A DNA stretch of 64,000 nucleotides from Bacteroidota bacterium (GTDB lineage: Bacteria > Bacteroidota > Bacteroidia > Flavobacteriales > Weeksellaceae), in contig JAEWOR010000026.1 in the NCBI GenBank assembly GCA_023399595.1, positions 1-64,000 on the forward strand, given 5' to 3'. This document shows, piece by piece, positions 7,171 to 15,165 of this stretch; positions within the stretch are counted from its first letter, which is position 1; the number at the start of each line of letters is the position of its first letter. Below the pieces are notes generated by a model. That model made no database searches. It saw nothing but the letters and a program-made list of their open reading frames with translations, and was not told where the DNA came from. The position numbers were made by a program, and so were the translations under genes.

Positions 7171-9360
7171 TTAAAACTGTTTAATATTGTTTAATAATTC
7201 TACAAAATCGTCTTCATCAGGACGAGGAGCGTTCATTGTATAAATTTTTCCTTGCGGATCTAATACAATAAATGTAGGAATTCCCTTAATTTTAAACGCA
7301 TTCAGCATTTGTTGTGCGTTCGGTAAATACCATTGTGCGGTTGCACTGGGCTTTATTTTTAGGAAATTTTCCCATTTTTTTCTATCCTCATCTACGCTTA
7401 CGGACATGAATTTTATATTGTCATAATATCTATAATCTTTTGCTCTGGCTTCATAAATTGGACGGATTTTTAAGCATGGTTGGCACCAAGTTGCCCAAAG
7501 ATCAATCACCACATATTTTCCTTTCAAGCTCGAAAGTTTTACATTTTTGCCAGCCGCATCAATAAAATCTAAATCTGGAAAAGGCATGCCTTTTTGTGCT
7601 ACATTTAAACTGAAAAGTTCTTTAGTCACATAGTTTTTAATCTCCTTGTTCTCTATATTCACAACTTCCGTTCTAAATAATGAATTTCGGGAAGCTGAAT
7701 CTGTTTTTAATTTTAAAGTGGTAAGAAGTTTTTTAGCAACCAATTGATCTTTTTCGTATTCGTTGGGAAGTTGGGCTAAAATTTTAAACATTAAGCTGTC
7801 TTGATCTTCTTTAATATTGTTTTTTTGACCGATTTCATTCAACTTAAAATTAAGATAATCGCTATTATTCAAAAGAAGTTGTGTAGGTTTTGATATTATT
7901 TTTTGTAATTCATCCACAAAATATTTTGAAGGAGCTATATTAATGTGATTGGCTGCGGCAAGTTGTTTAAAATCATTGATTTTATTCAAATATTGTACCG
8001 CTAAAAGTTGTTTTCTATACTGCTTGAAGTCGTCCGAAAGACCATAATTTTCAGCAGTTGCAAAATTATTTAGGTATTCTAGTTGCGTCTTCCAATCGTC
8101 CTCGGCGACTTCGTAGTATTCTTTAGCTTTAGAAACATCTTGTGTTTGATCTAGATAAGTGAATTTTCTTCCAAAATTATCATTATGTTGCGCATATTCT
8201 TGTTCTGCTTTTCGGTTGGATTTCATGAAATCTACTACTGTAGTTCCGTTAAATCTAAAGAATAAATCGAACCAATCTCCTTTTGCAAATGTAAGAGGGT
8301 ATTTTTTGCTTCCAAAAATTAAAATATACTCATCTAAAGGTAAATTTTCTTTTGTTTCCCATAAAAATTCATTATTTTTTACTGGCACGGAGGCGATTTT
8401 TGTATGCAAGTTTTTGGTGATAATTTTTACAGAATCTATTTTTTCATCTGTTTCAAATTTCCCTTGAATTCTCGTTATATTTTCAGAAGGAAGAACTTTT
8501 GGTTGGGTAATAAAGTAGTAAATTCCACCTATTACAAGAATTCCAAGCAAGCTCATTATCCATTTTTTCTTGTGAATAAACGCATTTAAAAAACCTTTGT
8601 TGGAGTACCATAAATAACCTATTAATAAGAAAATAAGAGCATAAAAAAGACTTAAATATTCCGAGTAAGAAATAATATGATTTAAATCTCGAACATTCTT
8701 ATTTTTAGTCATTAAATAGAATGTGTTGTATGGAGAATACGGGAAGTTTTTATTTTGAGTTAAAGAAAAAACATTCACTATAAATCCTAAAATACCTATT
8801 AAAAAAGGCCAAATAAACCCTTTAATAATCACCGAAATTAAAAGTTGTAACGCACAAATTCCTAAACAAGAAATAAAAATCCTGATAAAGGTTTTGAGTA
8901 TCCAAATCCCATCAAATTCCAAAAGATTGGTAGGTGAGGGTTTAATATAATAAAGTACGAGTATGGCAATATTTACAAAAATAAAATAGGAAATAATGCA
9001 GATTAAACTATAGGTTAAAAGCGTAAAATATTTCCCAAGATAAATATTCAATTTCTTTACGGGTTGGGTTTCCATCAAAAGCCAACCTCCGTTTTTATGG
9101 TCGGTTTGTGTAATTCTGTTGGCGCAAACGATTATAAAAAGAAGAAATAAAAAAAGAACAAAAGATTTTAATGATTCTTCGATACCGTTTTCAAAAATAG
9201 GTTCTTTTAAATCAGTAGGATCAGAAAAATCGGGAGAAAAAAAAGAGCTAATAACAATAATAATTGGGAGCAAAGCACCAATTCCGATGGCTAAATAGGT
9301 TAATCCTAGGCCTTTGGTTTTCAACCATTCAACTTTATAGGCTAAAAAAAGATTTTTCAT
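7171..9360 (-). CDS. ABC-2 permease fused to a TlpA-like thioredoxin
   Basis: The 729-residue protein starts with an ABC-2 permease domain (membrane segments at roughly 19-42, 65-82, 100-135, 155-200, 235-253), then a further membrane segment (about 265-285), a beta-rich DUF4369-like region (about 295-370), a long helical region, and a C-terminal thioredoxin domain (about 590-729) with WATWCQPC (Cys626, Cys629) and the cis-proline loop GIPTF. The last domains are predicted periplasmic. The ATG overlaps the stop of the ATPase gene (ATGA), fixing the start at 9360 and showing translational coupling. The permease would pair with that ATPase; what the thioredoxin reduces is unknown. Confidence 0.8.
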   Translation of the reverse strand: MKNLFLAYKVEWLKTKGLGLTYLAIGIGALLPIIIVISSFFSPDFSDPTDLKEPIFENGIEESLKSFVLFLFLLFIIVCANRITQTDHKNGGWLLMETQPVKKLNIYLGKYFTLLTYSLICIISYFIFVNIAILVLYYIKPSPTNLLEFDGIWILKTFIRIFISCLGICALQLLISVIIKGFIWPFLIGILGFIVNVFSLTQNKNFPYSPYNTFYLMTKNKNVRDLNHIISYSEYLSLFYALIFLLIGYLWYSNKGFLNAFIHKKKWIMSLLGILVIGGIYYFITQPKVLPSENITRIQGKFETDEKIDSVKIITKNLHTKIASVPVKNNEFLWETKENLPLDEYILIFGSKKYPLTFAKGDWFDLFFRFNGTTVVDFMKSNRKAEQEYAQHNDNFGRKFTYLDQTQDVSKAKEYYEVAEDDWKTQLEYLNNFATAENYGLSDDFKQYRKQLLAVQYLNKINDFKQLAAANHINIAPSKYFVDELQKIISKPTQLLLNNSDYLNFKLNEIGQKNNIKEDQDSLMFKILAQLPNEYEKDQLVAKKLLTTLKLKTDSASRNSLFRTEVVNIENKEIKNYVTKELFSLNVAQKGMPFPDLDFIDAAGKNVKLSSLKGKYVVIDLWATWCQPCLKIRPIYEARAKDYRYYDNIKFMSVSVDEDRKKWENFLKIKPSATAQWYLPNAQQMLNAFKIKGIPTFIVLDPQGKIYTMNAPRPDEDDFVELLNNIKQF

Positions 9361-10268
9361 TCGTTGGTGGATTTTGTAAGTTCTATAAACCAATCTTCTA
9401 GTCCGGTGTTGCTTTTCAGCTCGAAAACTTGCAAGTTTTTACTCACCAAATCTTTATTAATTTTAATAATATCTTCTTTCGATGTGATGTTGAATTCAAT
9501 GGTGTTTTCACCCGTTATTTCTGCGGAATAATTTTGTTGAATTTCCTGAATATGTTTTTCAGCATCCAATAATTTCACGGCTAATTTTCTGTATTGATAC
9601 AATTTATTCAATTCTTCCTTGCTTCCCGTAAATTTAATTTCACCTTTAGAAATAATGGCTAAATGGGTAATCATTTTGTCAATTTCTTGAAGCAAATGAC
9701 TCGAAATAAATAAAGTGATACCTTTTTCTTTGGTTAATTTAATGAAAAGCTCACGCATTTCTATCATCCCATTAGGATCCAAACCGTTTACGGGTTCATC
9801 CAAAATCAAAAGTTCAGGTTCTCCCAATAAGGCCATAGCAATGGCAAGACGCTGTTTCATTCCCAAAGAGTATTTTTTCATTTTGGTGTTTCTAGCGTCC
9901 CAGAGTCCAACTAAATTCAGTACATCTTCGGCATTTTCTTTGGGAAGTTTTCTCAGTTCAGAAAGCACCATTAAATTATCCCAACCCGAAAGATGGTCGT
10001 AAAATGCAGGATAATCTATTAAAGAACCAATTTTTTGAAAACCTTCAGGATAAAAATCTTTTGTTTTTTCGCCAAAAATTTTAATACTTTCATGAGGGTC
10101 TTCTAAAATTCCAATAATAGCTTTCATGGTGGTAGATTTCCCTGCGCCATTAGCTCCTAAAAAGCCAAAAATGCTGCCTTTGGGAACTTCCAAATTAACG
10201 TTTTTCAAGATAAGTTTATCCTTCGAAAACGAAAAATTGAGATTCCGAATTTCAATAATGTTTTCCAT
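9357..10268 (-). CDS. ABC transporter ATP-binding protein (BcrA/NatA type)
   Basis: A 303-residue ATPase with Walker A GANGAGKST (about 38-46), signature YSLGMKQ, Walker B LLILDEPVNGLDP and H-loop SSH. The long C-terminal extension is typical of ABC-2 exporters of the BcrA/NatA class. The in-frame opening extends to 10343, inside the end of gldB, but the fold starts at MENIIEI (ATG at 10268), giving a 25-bp gap from gldB. It is translationally coupled to the permease/thioredoxin gene. It resembles GldA in class, yet its partner is not GldF/GldG, so I do not call it gldA. Confidence 0.85.
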   Translation of the reverse strand: MENIIEIRNLNFSFSKDKLILKNVNLEVPKGSIFGFLGANGAGKSTTMKAIIGILEDPHESIKIFGEKTKDFYPEGFQKIGSLIDYPAFYDHLSGWDNLMVLSELRKLPKENAEDVLNLVGLWDARNTKMKKYSLGMKQRLAIAMALLGEPELLILDEPVNGLDPNGMIEMRELFIKLTKEKGITLFISSHLLQEIDKMITHLAIISKGEIKFTGSKEELNKLYQYRKLAVKLLDAEKHIQEIQQNYSAEITGENTIEFNITSKEDIIKINKDLVSKNLQVFELKSNTGLEDWFIELTKSTNE

Positions 10269-10293
10269 GTTTAATGATGTGATGTTGGCGTTT

Positions 10294-11277
10294 TTATGGT
10301 TGTTTTGGTTTGTAATCTGATTTATTGAAGATGTCGGTTCCACTCATTTTTAGGAAATCTAACAATTTGGTTTCAGGGTTTTCTGCAAAATATTTCTTAC
10401 AAATTTTATAACCTGTAAAAACTCCAATTTGCGGTGAGGATTCATTATCTATTTCGGTGTAGAACTTTGAGAACGGTCCAGGAGCGATAAAACGACCAAC
10501 CAATCTTGCATCACTACTAAAAAGCAAGTTGCTTTCAACAAAATAATTCCAAACATTGGCTTCATTTTGGATTGCCCAATCATATTGTTTTTGAGTGTAA
10601 TTTAACTTTAGATATTCTGGTGTTTCTGGTAAAAATGCATCTTGAAGCATCATGATTTTACCACTATAAATAAGTTCGTCGATGAATTTCTGTTGATCTC
10701 CATCTATTCTTACAGCGTTTTGTGCAAAAGCTAAAGATACTTTAGGAACAATATTTTGTGGATTCATGGATTTTTGAAAGTAATTTTCAACAACTCCTTT
10801 ATAATTGGTATTATTTTCTCCCATAAAACCTGTAATGTCTATAAACAAAAGGTTTTCTTGAGGTTGATATAAAATGGGTTCTTCCGCCATTTGTAAACTT
10901 GAAGAAAATAAATAAACTTTTGGATTTTTAAATTGTGGGAAATAATGCTGAACATGAGCAAATAAATCCGCTAATTCAGTAGAAAGTTTATTAACATCTA
11001 TCTTAGCGATGGCTTCTTTGTAAATTTTTACTTCCAAAGGATCTAGTCTGCGTTTTGCATAATCCTCATCTGTAACTGTTCCCTGAAACCAAGGATATTG
11101 TGTTTTAAATTGTTCTAAAGGGAAATTTGGATCGAAAAACTCCTTTGAAATATCTGTAATTTGAATTTTTTCTACAGATTTTTTTACTTCAATTTTCCAA
11201 ATGTTTTCTGGATCTTTTTTACAACTTTGAACCGCTAATAAAGATAAAAGGGATATTAATAAAATTCTTTTTTTCAT
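10294..11277 (-). CDS. gldB: Gliding motility lipoprotein GldB
   Basis: A 327-residue lipoprotein with lipobox AVQSC (Cys19) whose conserved body (ISKEFFDPNFPLEQFKTQYPWFQG near the start; YFPQFKNPKVYLFSS; the BIG-like EANVWNYFVESNLLFSSD) matches GldB, an essential gliding component of Flavobacteriia. It is the first gene of the cluster gldB-ABC ATPase-permease/thioredoxin-gldC. The promoter TATTTTTG lies 60 bp upstream in the region shared with the divergent GNAT gene. Confidence 0.88.
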   Translation of the reverse strand: MKKRILLISLLSLLAVQSCKKDPENIWKIEVKKSVEKIQITDISKEFFDPNFPLEQFKTQYPWFQGTVTDEDYAKRRLDPLEVKIYKEAIAKIDVNKLSTELADLFAHVQHYFPQFKNPKVYLFSSSLQMAEEPILYQPQENLLFIDITGFMGENNTNYKGVVENYFQKSMNPQNIVPKVSLAFAQNAVRIDGDQQKFIDELIYSGKIMMLQDAFLPETPEYLKLNYTQKQYDWAIQNEANVWNYFVESNLLFSSDARLVGRFIAPGPFSKFYTEIDNESSPQIGVFTGYKICKKYFAENPETKLLDFLKMSGTDIFNKSDYKPKQP

Positions 11278-11336
11278 AATAAATTACCATAATTTCATGC
11301 TCAATAATTAGTATTTTTACACGAAATTTAACCGAA

Positions 11337-11344
11337 CAAAAATA
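11337..11344 (-). promoter_or_regulatory. Promoter -7 element TATTTTTG for gldB cluster
   Basis: TAnnTTTG match reading toward gldB, 60 bp before its ATG. The 78-bp divergent region with the GNAT gene holds no equally good element for the plus strand (only TATTTTTA at about 11313-11320). Confidence 0.5.
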
Positions 11345-11355
11345 GTAAATTTATT

Positions 11356-11901
11356 ATGACTATCCACTTGGAAACTGAACGCTTATTGCTACGAGAATTA
11401 GTAGCGTCTGATGCAGATCGACTTTTTCTTTTGGATTCTAATCCGGAAGTGATGAAGTATGTAGGGATGAAGCCTCTTAAAAAGGTGGAAGAAACCTTAG
11501 AAGTGATTAAAATGATTCGCCAACAATACGCTGATAATGGTATTGGAAGATTTGCTGTTGTCGAAAAAAGTTCAGGTTTACTTATAGGTTGGTGTGGTTT
11601 GAAGTTTATTTCTTATGAAATTAATGGACATCAAAATATTTACGAATTAGGATATCGTCTTCTTCCCGAATTTTGGGGTAAGGGTTATGCTACGGAATCT
11701 GCGAAAGCTTGGTTGGAGTATGGTTTCGGAAATAGGGGAACAGACATTATTTATGCTTATGTAGATATTGAAAACACTGCTTCTGTTCATACTTTAGAAA
11801 AATTAGGCTTTAAAAATAAAGGAAATTTTGAGGATAGTGGCGATATTTGCACTTGGTATGAGTTGAGAAAAGAAGATTTTGACTTAAAAAATAAAGGCTA
11901 A
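11356..11901 (+). CDS. GNAT-family N-acetyltransferase (RimJ/RimL-like)
   Basis: The 181 residues show the RimJ/RimL layout: ETERLLLRELVASDAD at the N-terminus, the acetyl-CoA pyrophosphate loop in YRLLPEFWGKGYATES (about 100-115) and the NTASVHTLEKLGF motif near residue 140. It transfers an acetyl group from acetyl-CoA to an amine of a protein or small molecule; the acceptor is unknown. It is divergent from gldB and followed by nadE after a 140-bp gap that contains an inverted repeat beginning at the GNAT stop codon. Confidence 0.85.
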   Translation: MTIHLETERLLLRELVASDADRLFLLDSNPEVMKYVGMKPLKKVEETLEVIKMIRQQYADNGIGRFAVVEKSSGLLIGWCGLKFISYEINGHQNIYELGYRLLPEFWGKGYATESAKAWLEYGFGNRGTDIIYAYVDIENTASVHTLEKLGFKNKGNFEDSGDICTWYELRKEDFDLKNKG

Positions 11902-11975
11902 GACGCAAAATATTTAATATTGTTAAACGCAAAGAAAAAATTAAAGATTGGTATAAAGATCATTTTGGCGTCTTA
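11899..11975. repeat. Inverted repeat (AAGACGC...GCGTCTT) at the GNAT stop codon
   Basis: TAAGACGCAAAAT at 11899-11911, whose TAA is the stop codon, is matched by ATTTTGGCGTCTTA at 11962-11975 with one extra G. The 50 bases between are AT-rich with a CGCAAAG motif and no ORF. It is larger than a normal terminator and has no T tail. Confidence 0.55.
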
Positions 11976-12041
11976 TTTTTCACAAAGTTTATCTCATAAA
12001 TTAGCGCAAATGCGTTACAACAAAAATATTGGATTAAAAAA

Positions 12042-12833
12042 ATGCAGACACAAAAAATAATAGACGGAATCGTTAATTGGTTAAAAGAATATGCCGAGAA
12101 ATCTAGAGTTAAAGGTTATGTAATTGGTGTTTCTGGTGGAGTAGATTCTGGTGTGGTTTCTACACTTTGCGCCATGACAGGGTTGAATACGCTGTTAATA
12201 GAAATGCCCATTCGTCAAAAAACCGATCAAGTGGATAGAGCGAAAGATCATATGGAGGATTTAAAATCTCGTTTTCCGAATGTGGAAATTTTGTCTGTAA
12301 ATCTTACTCCAGCTTTTGAAGAATTGTATAAAACTTTTGACGTTCATGATGAAGAATTTCCCAACGAAAAATTAGCTTTTGCCAATACTCGTTCTCGTTT
12401 AAGAATGCTTACGTTGTATTATTACGGTCAAATTAATGGACTTTTAGTTTGTGGAACAGGAAATAAAGTAGAAGATTTCGGAATTGGGTTTTACACCAAA
12501 TATGGCGATGGAGGAGTAGATGTTTCCCCTATTGGCGATTTGTACAAAACGGAAGTTTATGCTTTGGCTAGAGCTTTAAATTTAATAAAAAGTATTCAAG
12601 AAGCTATTCCTACAGATGGTTTGTGGGATGCCGAAAGAACAGATGAACAGCAGATTGGCGCTACTTATCCCGAATTAGAAAAAATTCAAAAAGAATACGG
12701 AACAAAAACGGTAGAAGATTACGAAGGAAGAGATAAAGAAGTCTTCCAAATCTTTGATAGAATGCACAAAGCGGCTCAGCATAAAATTAATCCTATTCCT
12801 GTTTATGATATTCCCGAGGAGTGGAGAAATTAA
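12042..12833 (+). CDS. nadE: Ammonia-dependent NAD+ synthetase
   Basis: NadE makes NAD+ from deamido-NAD+, ATP and ammonia in the last step of NAD biosynthesis. The 263-residue protein has the ATP-pyrophosphatase P-loop SGGVDS (31-36), NTRSRLRM, CGTGNKVEDFGIGFYTKYGDGGVDVSPIGDL-type substrate loops and the IPTDGLW motif. There is no glutaminase domain, so it uses free ammonia. Proximity of nadE to gldB/gldC is the arrangement I know from Flavobacterium. Confidence 0.93.
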   Translation: MQTQKIIDGIVNWLKEYAEKSRVKGYVIGVSGGVDSGVVSTLCAMTGLNTLLIEMPIRQKTDQVDRAKDHMEDLKSRFPNVEILSVNLTPAFEELYKTFDVHDEEFPNEKLAFANTRSRLRMLTLYYYGQINGLLVCGTGNKVEDFGIGFYTKYGDGGVDVSPIGDLYKTEVYALARALNLIKSIQEAIPTDGLWDAERTDEQQIGATYPELEKIQKEYGTKTVEDYEGRDKEVFQIFDRMHKAAQHKINPIPVYDIPEEWRN

Positions 12834-12862
12834 TTTTGTCTAAAGATTAAAGTCTAACAAAA

Positions 12863-13363
12863 ATGAAAAATAAAAATAGAGTTTTTACCTTCTTTATTGG
12901 TGTGTTTTGCGCCGTTATCGCTTTATATATTTTTAGTAATTACAAAATTGTTAAAAAGAAGGATAAGTCGGAAACTACACAAGTTTCTAACTATAATGAT
13001 AATCAATATCAGCAGAATAATAATACTTCTTTCAATGATATTGCTTCTAAAACCGAAGAAAATCTGGTCGCAGATTATATTAAACAAAATCATGACTTAC
13101 CCAATTATTATATCACAAAATCGGAAGCTAAAAAGCAGGGTTGGAATCCATCCAAGGGGAATTTATGCGATGCAATTCCTGGAAAAGCCATTGGTGGAGA
13201 TCGTTTCAGCAATAGAGAAAAAAAATTACCGAAAGGAGAACAATATTTTGAAGCCGATGTGAACTACGATTGTGGTCACAGAGATGCTGATAGAATCGTT
13301 TTTACTAAAAATGGTGACGTTTGGGTAACGCATGATCATTACAAAACGTTTGATAAAAAGTAA
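12863..13363 (+). CDS. Membrane-anchored barnase-like guanyl-specific ribonuclease
   Basis: The C-terminal 100 residues align with barnase: the general base Glu130 in FEADVNY, Arg144 in DADRI (barnase Arg87) and the general acid His159 in HDHYKTF are all present, as is the additional Arg140. It therefore should cleave RNA. Unlike secreted barnase it carries an N-terminal hydrophobic segment (about 8-26) followed by a Lys patch and an Asn/Gln-rich linker (35-60), so it may stay tethered to the membrane. The barstar-family inhibitor gene follows 57 bp downstream. Confidence 0.88.
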   Translation: MKNKNRVFTFFIGVFCAVIALYIFSNYKIVKKKDKSETTQVSNYNDNQYQQNNNTSFNDIASKTEENLVADYIKQNHDLPNYYITKSEAKKQGWNPSKGNLCDAIPGKAIGGDRFSNREKKLPKGEQYFEADVNYDCGHRDADRIVFTKNGDVWVTHDHYKTFDKK

Positions 13364-13420
13364 GACTTATTAATTAATTTTGCTAACCCATAAACCTAAA
13401 TCACTCACCTCAAAAAAATA

Positions 13421-13708
13421 ATGAAAACAATATACATAGACTTCACCGATATTGGTGATTACGAAGATTTTTACACTCAATTAAAAGAAAAATTAACGCT
13501 TCCAGATCATTTTGGAGATAATTTAGATGCCCTTTTCGATGTTATTACTGGCGAGTTAGAAATGCCTTTGCATATCGAATTTGTCAATATGAGTGTAGAT
13601 CAGCTAGAAATGTTTGAAGATCTTTTAACCACTTTAGAAGATGCCGAAGATGAGGTAGAAGAATTTACTTTTACTTACTTTTTGGAGCAGTATGAAGATG
13701 AGGGCTAG
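13421..13708 (+). CDS. Barstar-family ribonuclease inhibitor
   Basis: A very acidic 95-residue protein with the barstar fold pattern: IYIDFTDIGDYEDFY, the HFGDNLDALFDVITGELE helix-loop that plugs the barnase active site, and a terminal acidic helix. It would bind and block the ribonuclease encoded just upstream, protecting the cytoplasm. The pair nuclease-then-inhibitor is the standard gene order. Confidence 0.9.
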   Translation: MKTIYIDFTDIGDYEDFYTQLKEKLTLPDHFGDNLDALFDVITGELEMPLHIEFVNMSVDQLEMFEDLLTTLEDAEDEVEEFTFTYFLEQYEDEG

Positions 13709-13748
13709 TTAATTTCTTTATTTAAAGAAATATCTTATTCATTTTTAT

Positions 13749-13756
13749 TAAATTTG
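13749..13756 (+). promoter_or_regulatory. Promoter -7 element TAAATTTG for the NlpC/P60 gene
   Basis: TAnnTTTG match 18 bp before the ATG at 13775. It overlaps the TTG at which the frame opens, which excludes the longer start. Confidence 0.65.
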
Positions 13757-13774
13757 AAAAACCGAAAAAAGCAT

Positions 13775-14314
13775 ATGAAAAGGATTTTTGTGATTATTGC
13801 GTCTTCTGTACTTATTATTTCTTGTGGAAGTTCTAAAGTGGCTTCTTCAAAGAAAAAAACGACTCACAAAACAGTTGCAAAAACAGCAGGATTGCGTAGT
13901 TTAGAATCCAATTTTTCGGGAAGAAATTCTAGCAATATCGATAGAATGTTGAAGGATGCTGAAAAATACTTGGGAACTCCCTATAAATTTGGAGGAACCA
14001 CAACTTCAGGATTCGATTGTTCGGGGTTTACTTTAACGGTATTCAATGAAAACAATTTTAAATTGCCAAGAAATTCTGGGGATCAATCCAAAACTGGCGA
14101 TAAAATAGATGTGAATAGAGTAAAACCTGGTGATTTACTCTTTTTTGCAACAGGTGGAGGAAGCAGAGTTTCTCATGTGGGAATCGTTCATAATATTGGT
14201 GGTGATGGCGAAATAAAATTTATTCACGCATCCACTTCCAAAGGAGTTATTATTTCATCTTTGAATGAAAAATATTGGAACAAATCGTTTTTACACGCAC
14301 AAAGAGTATTATAA
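13775..14314 (+). CDS. NlpC/P60 cell-wall endopeptidase lipoprotein
   Basis: A 179-residue lipoprotein (lipobox IISC, Cys17) with an NlpC/P60 domain from about residue 55. The catalytic Cys82 (GFDCSGF), His134 (SHVGIV) and His151 (FIHAS) are in order. These enzymes, such as E. coli Spr/MepS, hydrolyse peptide cross-links in peptidoglycan. The ATG at 13775 is preferred because a promoter element occupies the upstream extension. Confidence 0.9.
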   Translation: MKRIFVIIASSVLIISCGSSKVASSKKKTTHKTVAKTAGLRSLESNFSGRNSSNIDRMLKDAEKYLGTPYKFGGTTTSGFDCSGFTLTVFNENNFKLPRNSGDQSKTGDKIDVNRVKPGDLLFFATGGGSRVSHVGIVHNIGGDGEIKFIHASTSKGVIISSLNEKYWNKSFLHAQRVL

Positions 14315-14333
14315 TTAAACATAAAAATAAAAA

Positions 14334-15155
14334 ATGTCTTTACAGGAATTAAGAGAAACCATTGAAAAAGTATGGGAAAACAGAGAGCTTTTGAAAGAAA
14401 CTCAGTACACAGATGCTATTAGAAATGTTGTTGAAAAATTAGATTTGGGAGAACTTCGTGTTGCTGAACCTACAGAAAACGGTTGGCAAGTGAACGAATG
14501 GGTGAAAAAAGCAGTGGTTTTGTATTTCCCTATTCAAACAATGGAAACTATTGAGGTGGGACCCTTCGAGTTTCATGATAAAATTCCTTTGAAGAAAAAC
14601 TACGCAGAAAAAGGAGTACGCGTTGTTCCTCATGCTATTGCAAGACACGGAAGTTTTGTAGCAAGTGGTGTTATTATGATGCCTTCTTACGTTAATATTG
14701 GAGCTTATGTAGATTCTGGAACCATGGTGGATACTTGGGCAACGGTAGGAAGCTGCGCTCAAATTGGTAAAAATGTTCACCTTTCTGGTGGTGTTGGTAT
14801 TGGTGGAGTTTTAGAACCATTACAAGCTGCCCCAGTAATTATTGAGGATGATGCATTTATTGGTTCACGTTGTATTGTTGTAGAAGGTGTAAGAGTGGGT
14901 AAAGAAGCTGTTTTAGGAGCTAATGTTTGTTTAACGATGTCTACAAAAATTATTGATATTACAGGCGATGAGCCAGTGGAAATGAAAGGTTATGTTCCAG
15001 AACGTTCGGTTGTAATCCCTGGAAGTTATACTAAAAAATTCCCAGCAGGAGAATATCAAGTTCCTTGTGCATTGATTATTGGAAAAAGAAAAGAATCTAC
15101 CGACAAGAAAACCTCTCTTAATGATGCTTTAAGAGAAAATAATGTAGCGGTTTAA
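14334..15155 (+). CDS. dapD: Tetrahydrodipicolinate N-succinyltransferase
   Basis: DapD adds succinyl from succinyl-CoA to tetrahydrodipicolinate in the lysine/diaminopimelate pathway. The 273-residue protein shows an N-terminal helical part (1-95), a left-handed beta-helix of hexapeptide repeats (about 105-215, with VDSGTMVDTWATVGSCAQIG and SGGVGIGGVLEPLQAAP), and the KKTSLNDALR end. Length equals that of the E. coli enzyme. It begins 19 bp after the NlpC gene and is followed by a glycosyltransferase after 10 bp. Confidence 0.93.
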   Translation: MSLQELRETIEKVWENRELLKETQYTDAIRNVVEKLDLGELRVAEPTENGWQVNEWVKKAVVLYFPIQTMETIEVGPFEFHDKIPLKKNYAEKGVRVVPHAIARHGSFVASGVIMMPSYVNIGAYVDSGTMVDTWATVGSCAQIGKNVHLSGGVGIGGVLEPLQAAPVIIEDDAFIGSRCIVVEGVRVGKEAVLGANVCLTMSTKIIDITGDEPVEMKGYVPERSVVIPGSYTKKFPAGEYQVPCALIIGKRKESTDKKTSLNDALRENNVAV

Positions 15156-15165
15156 TATTTTTTAG

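Noticed and set aside
9357..10268. GldA, the ATPase of the gliding ABC transporter
   Set aside because: Same general class and near gldB/gldC, but its coupled partner is a permease/thioredoxin fusion rather than GldF/GldG, so the symbol is not supported.
13364..13420. Heptad array in the barnase-barstar gap
   Set aside because: Some CTAACCC/ATAAACC spacing near 13384-13410 hints at it, but only two or three units fit, which is not above chance in AT-rich DNA.
14439..14780. Minus-strand frame of 113 codons inside dapD
   Set aside because: Lies fully antisense to a highly conserved gene; His/Asn/Ser-rich shadow translation.
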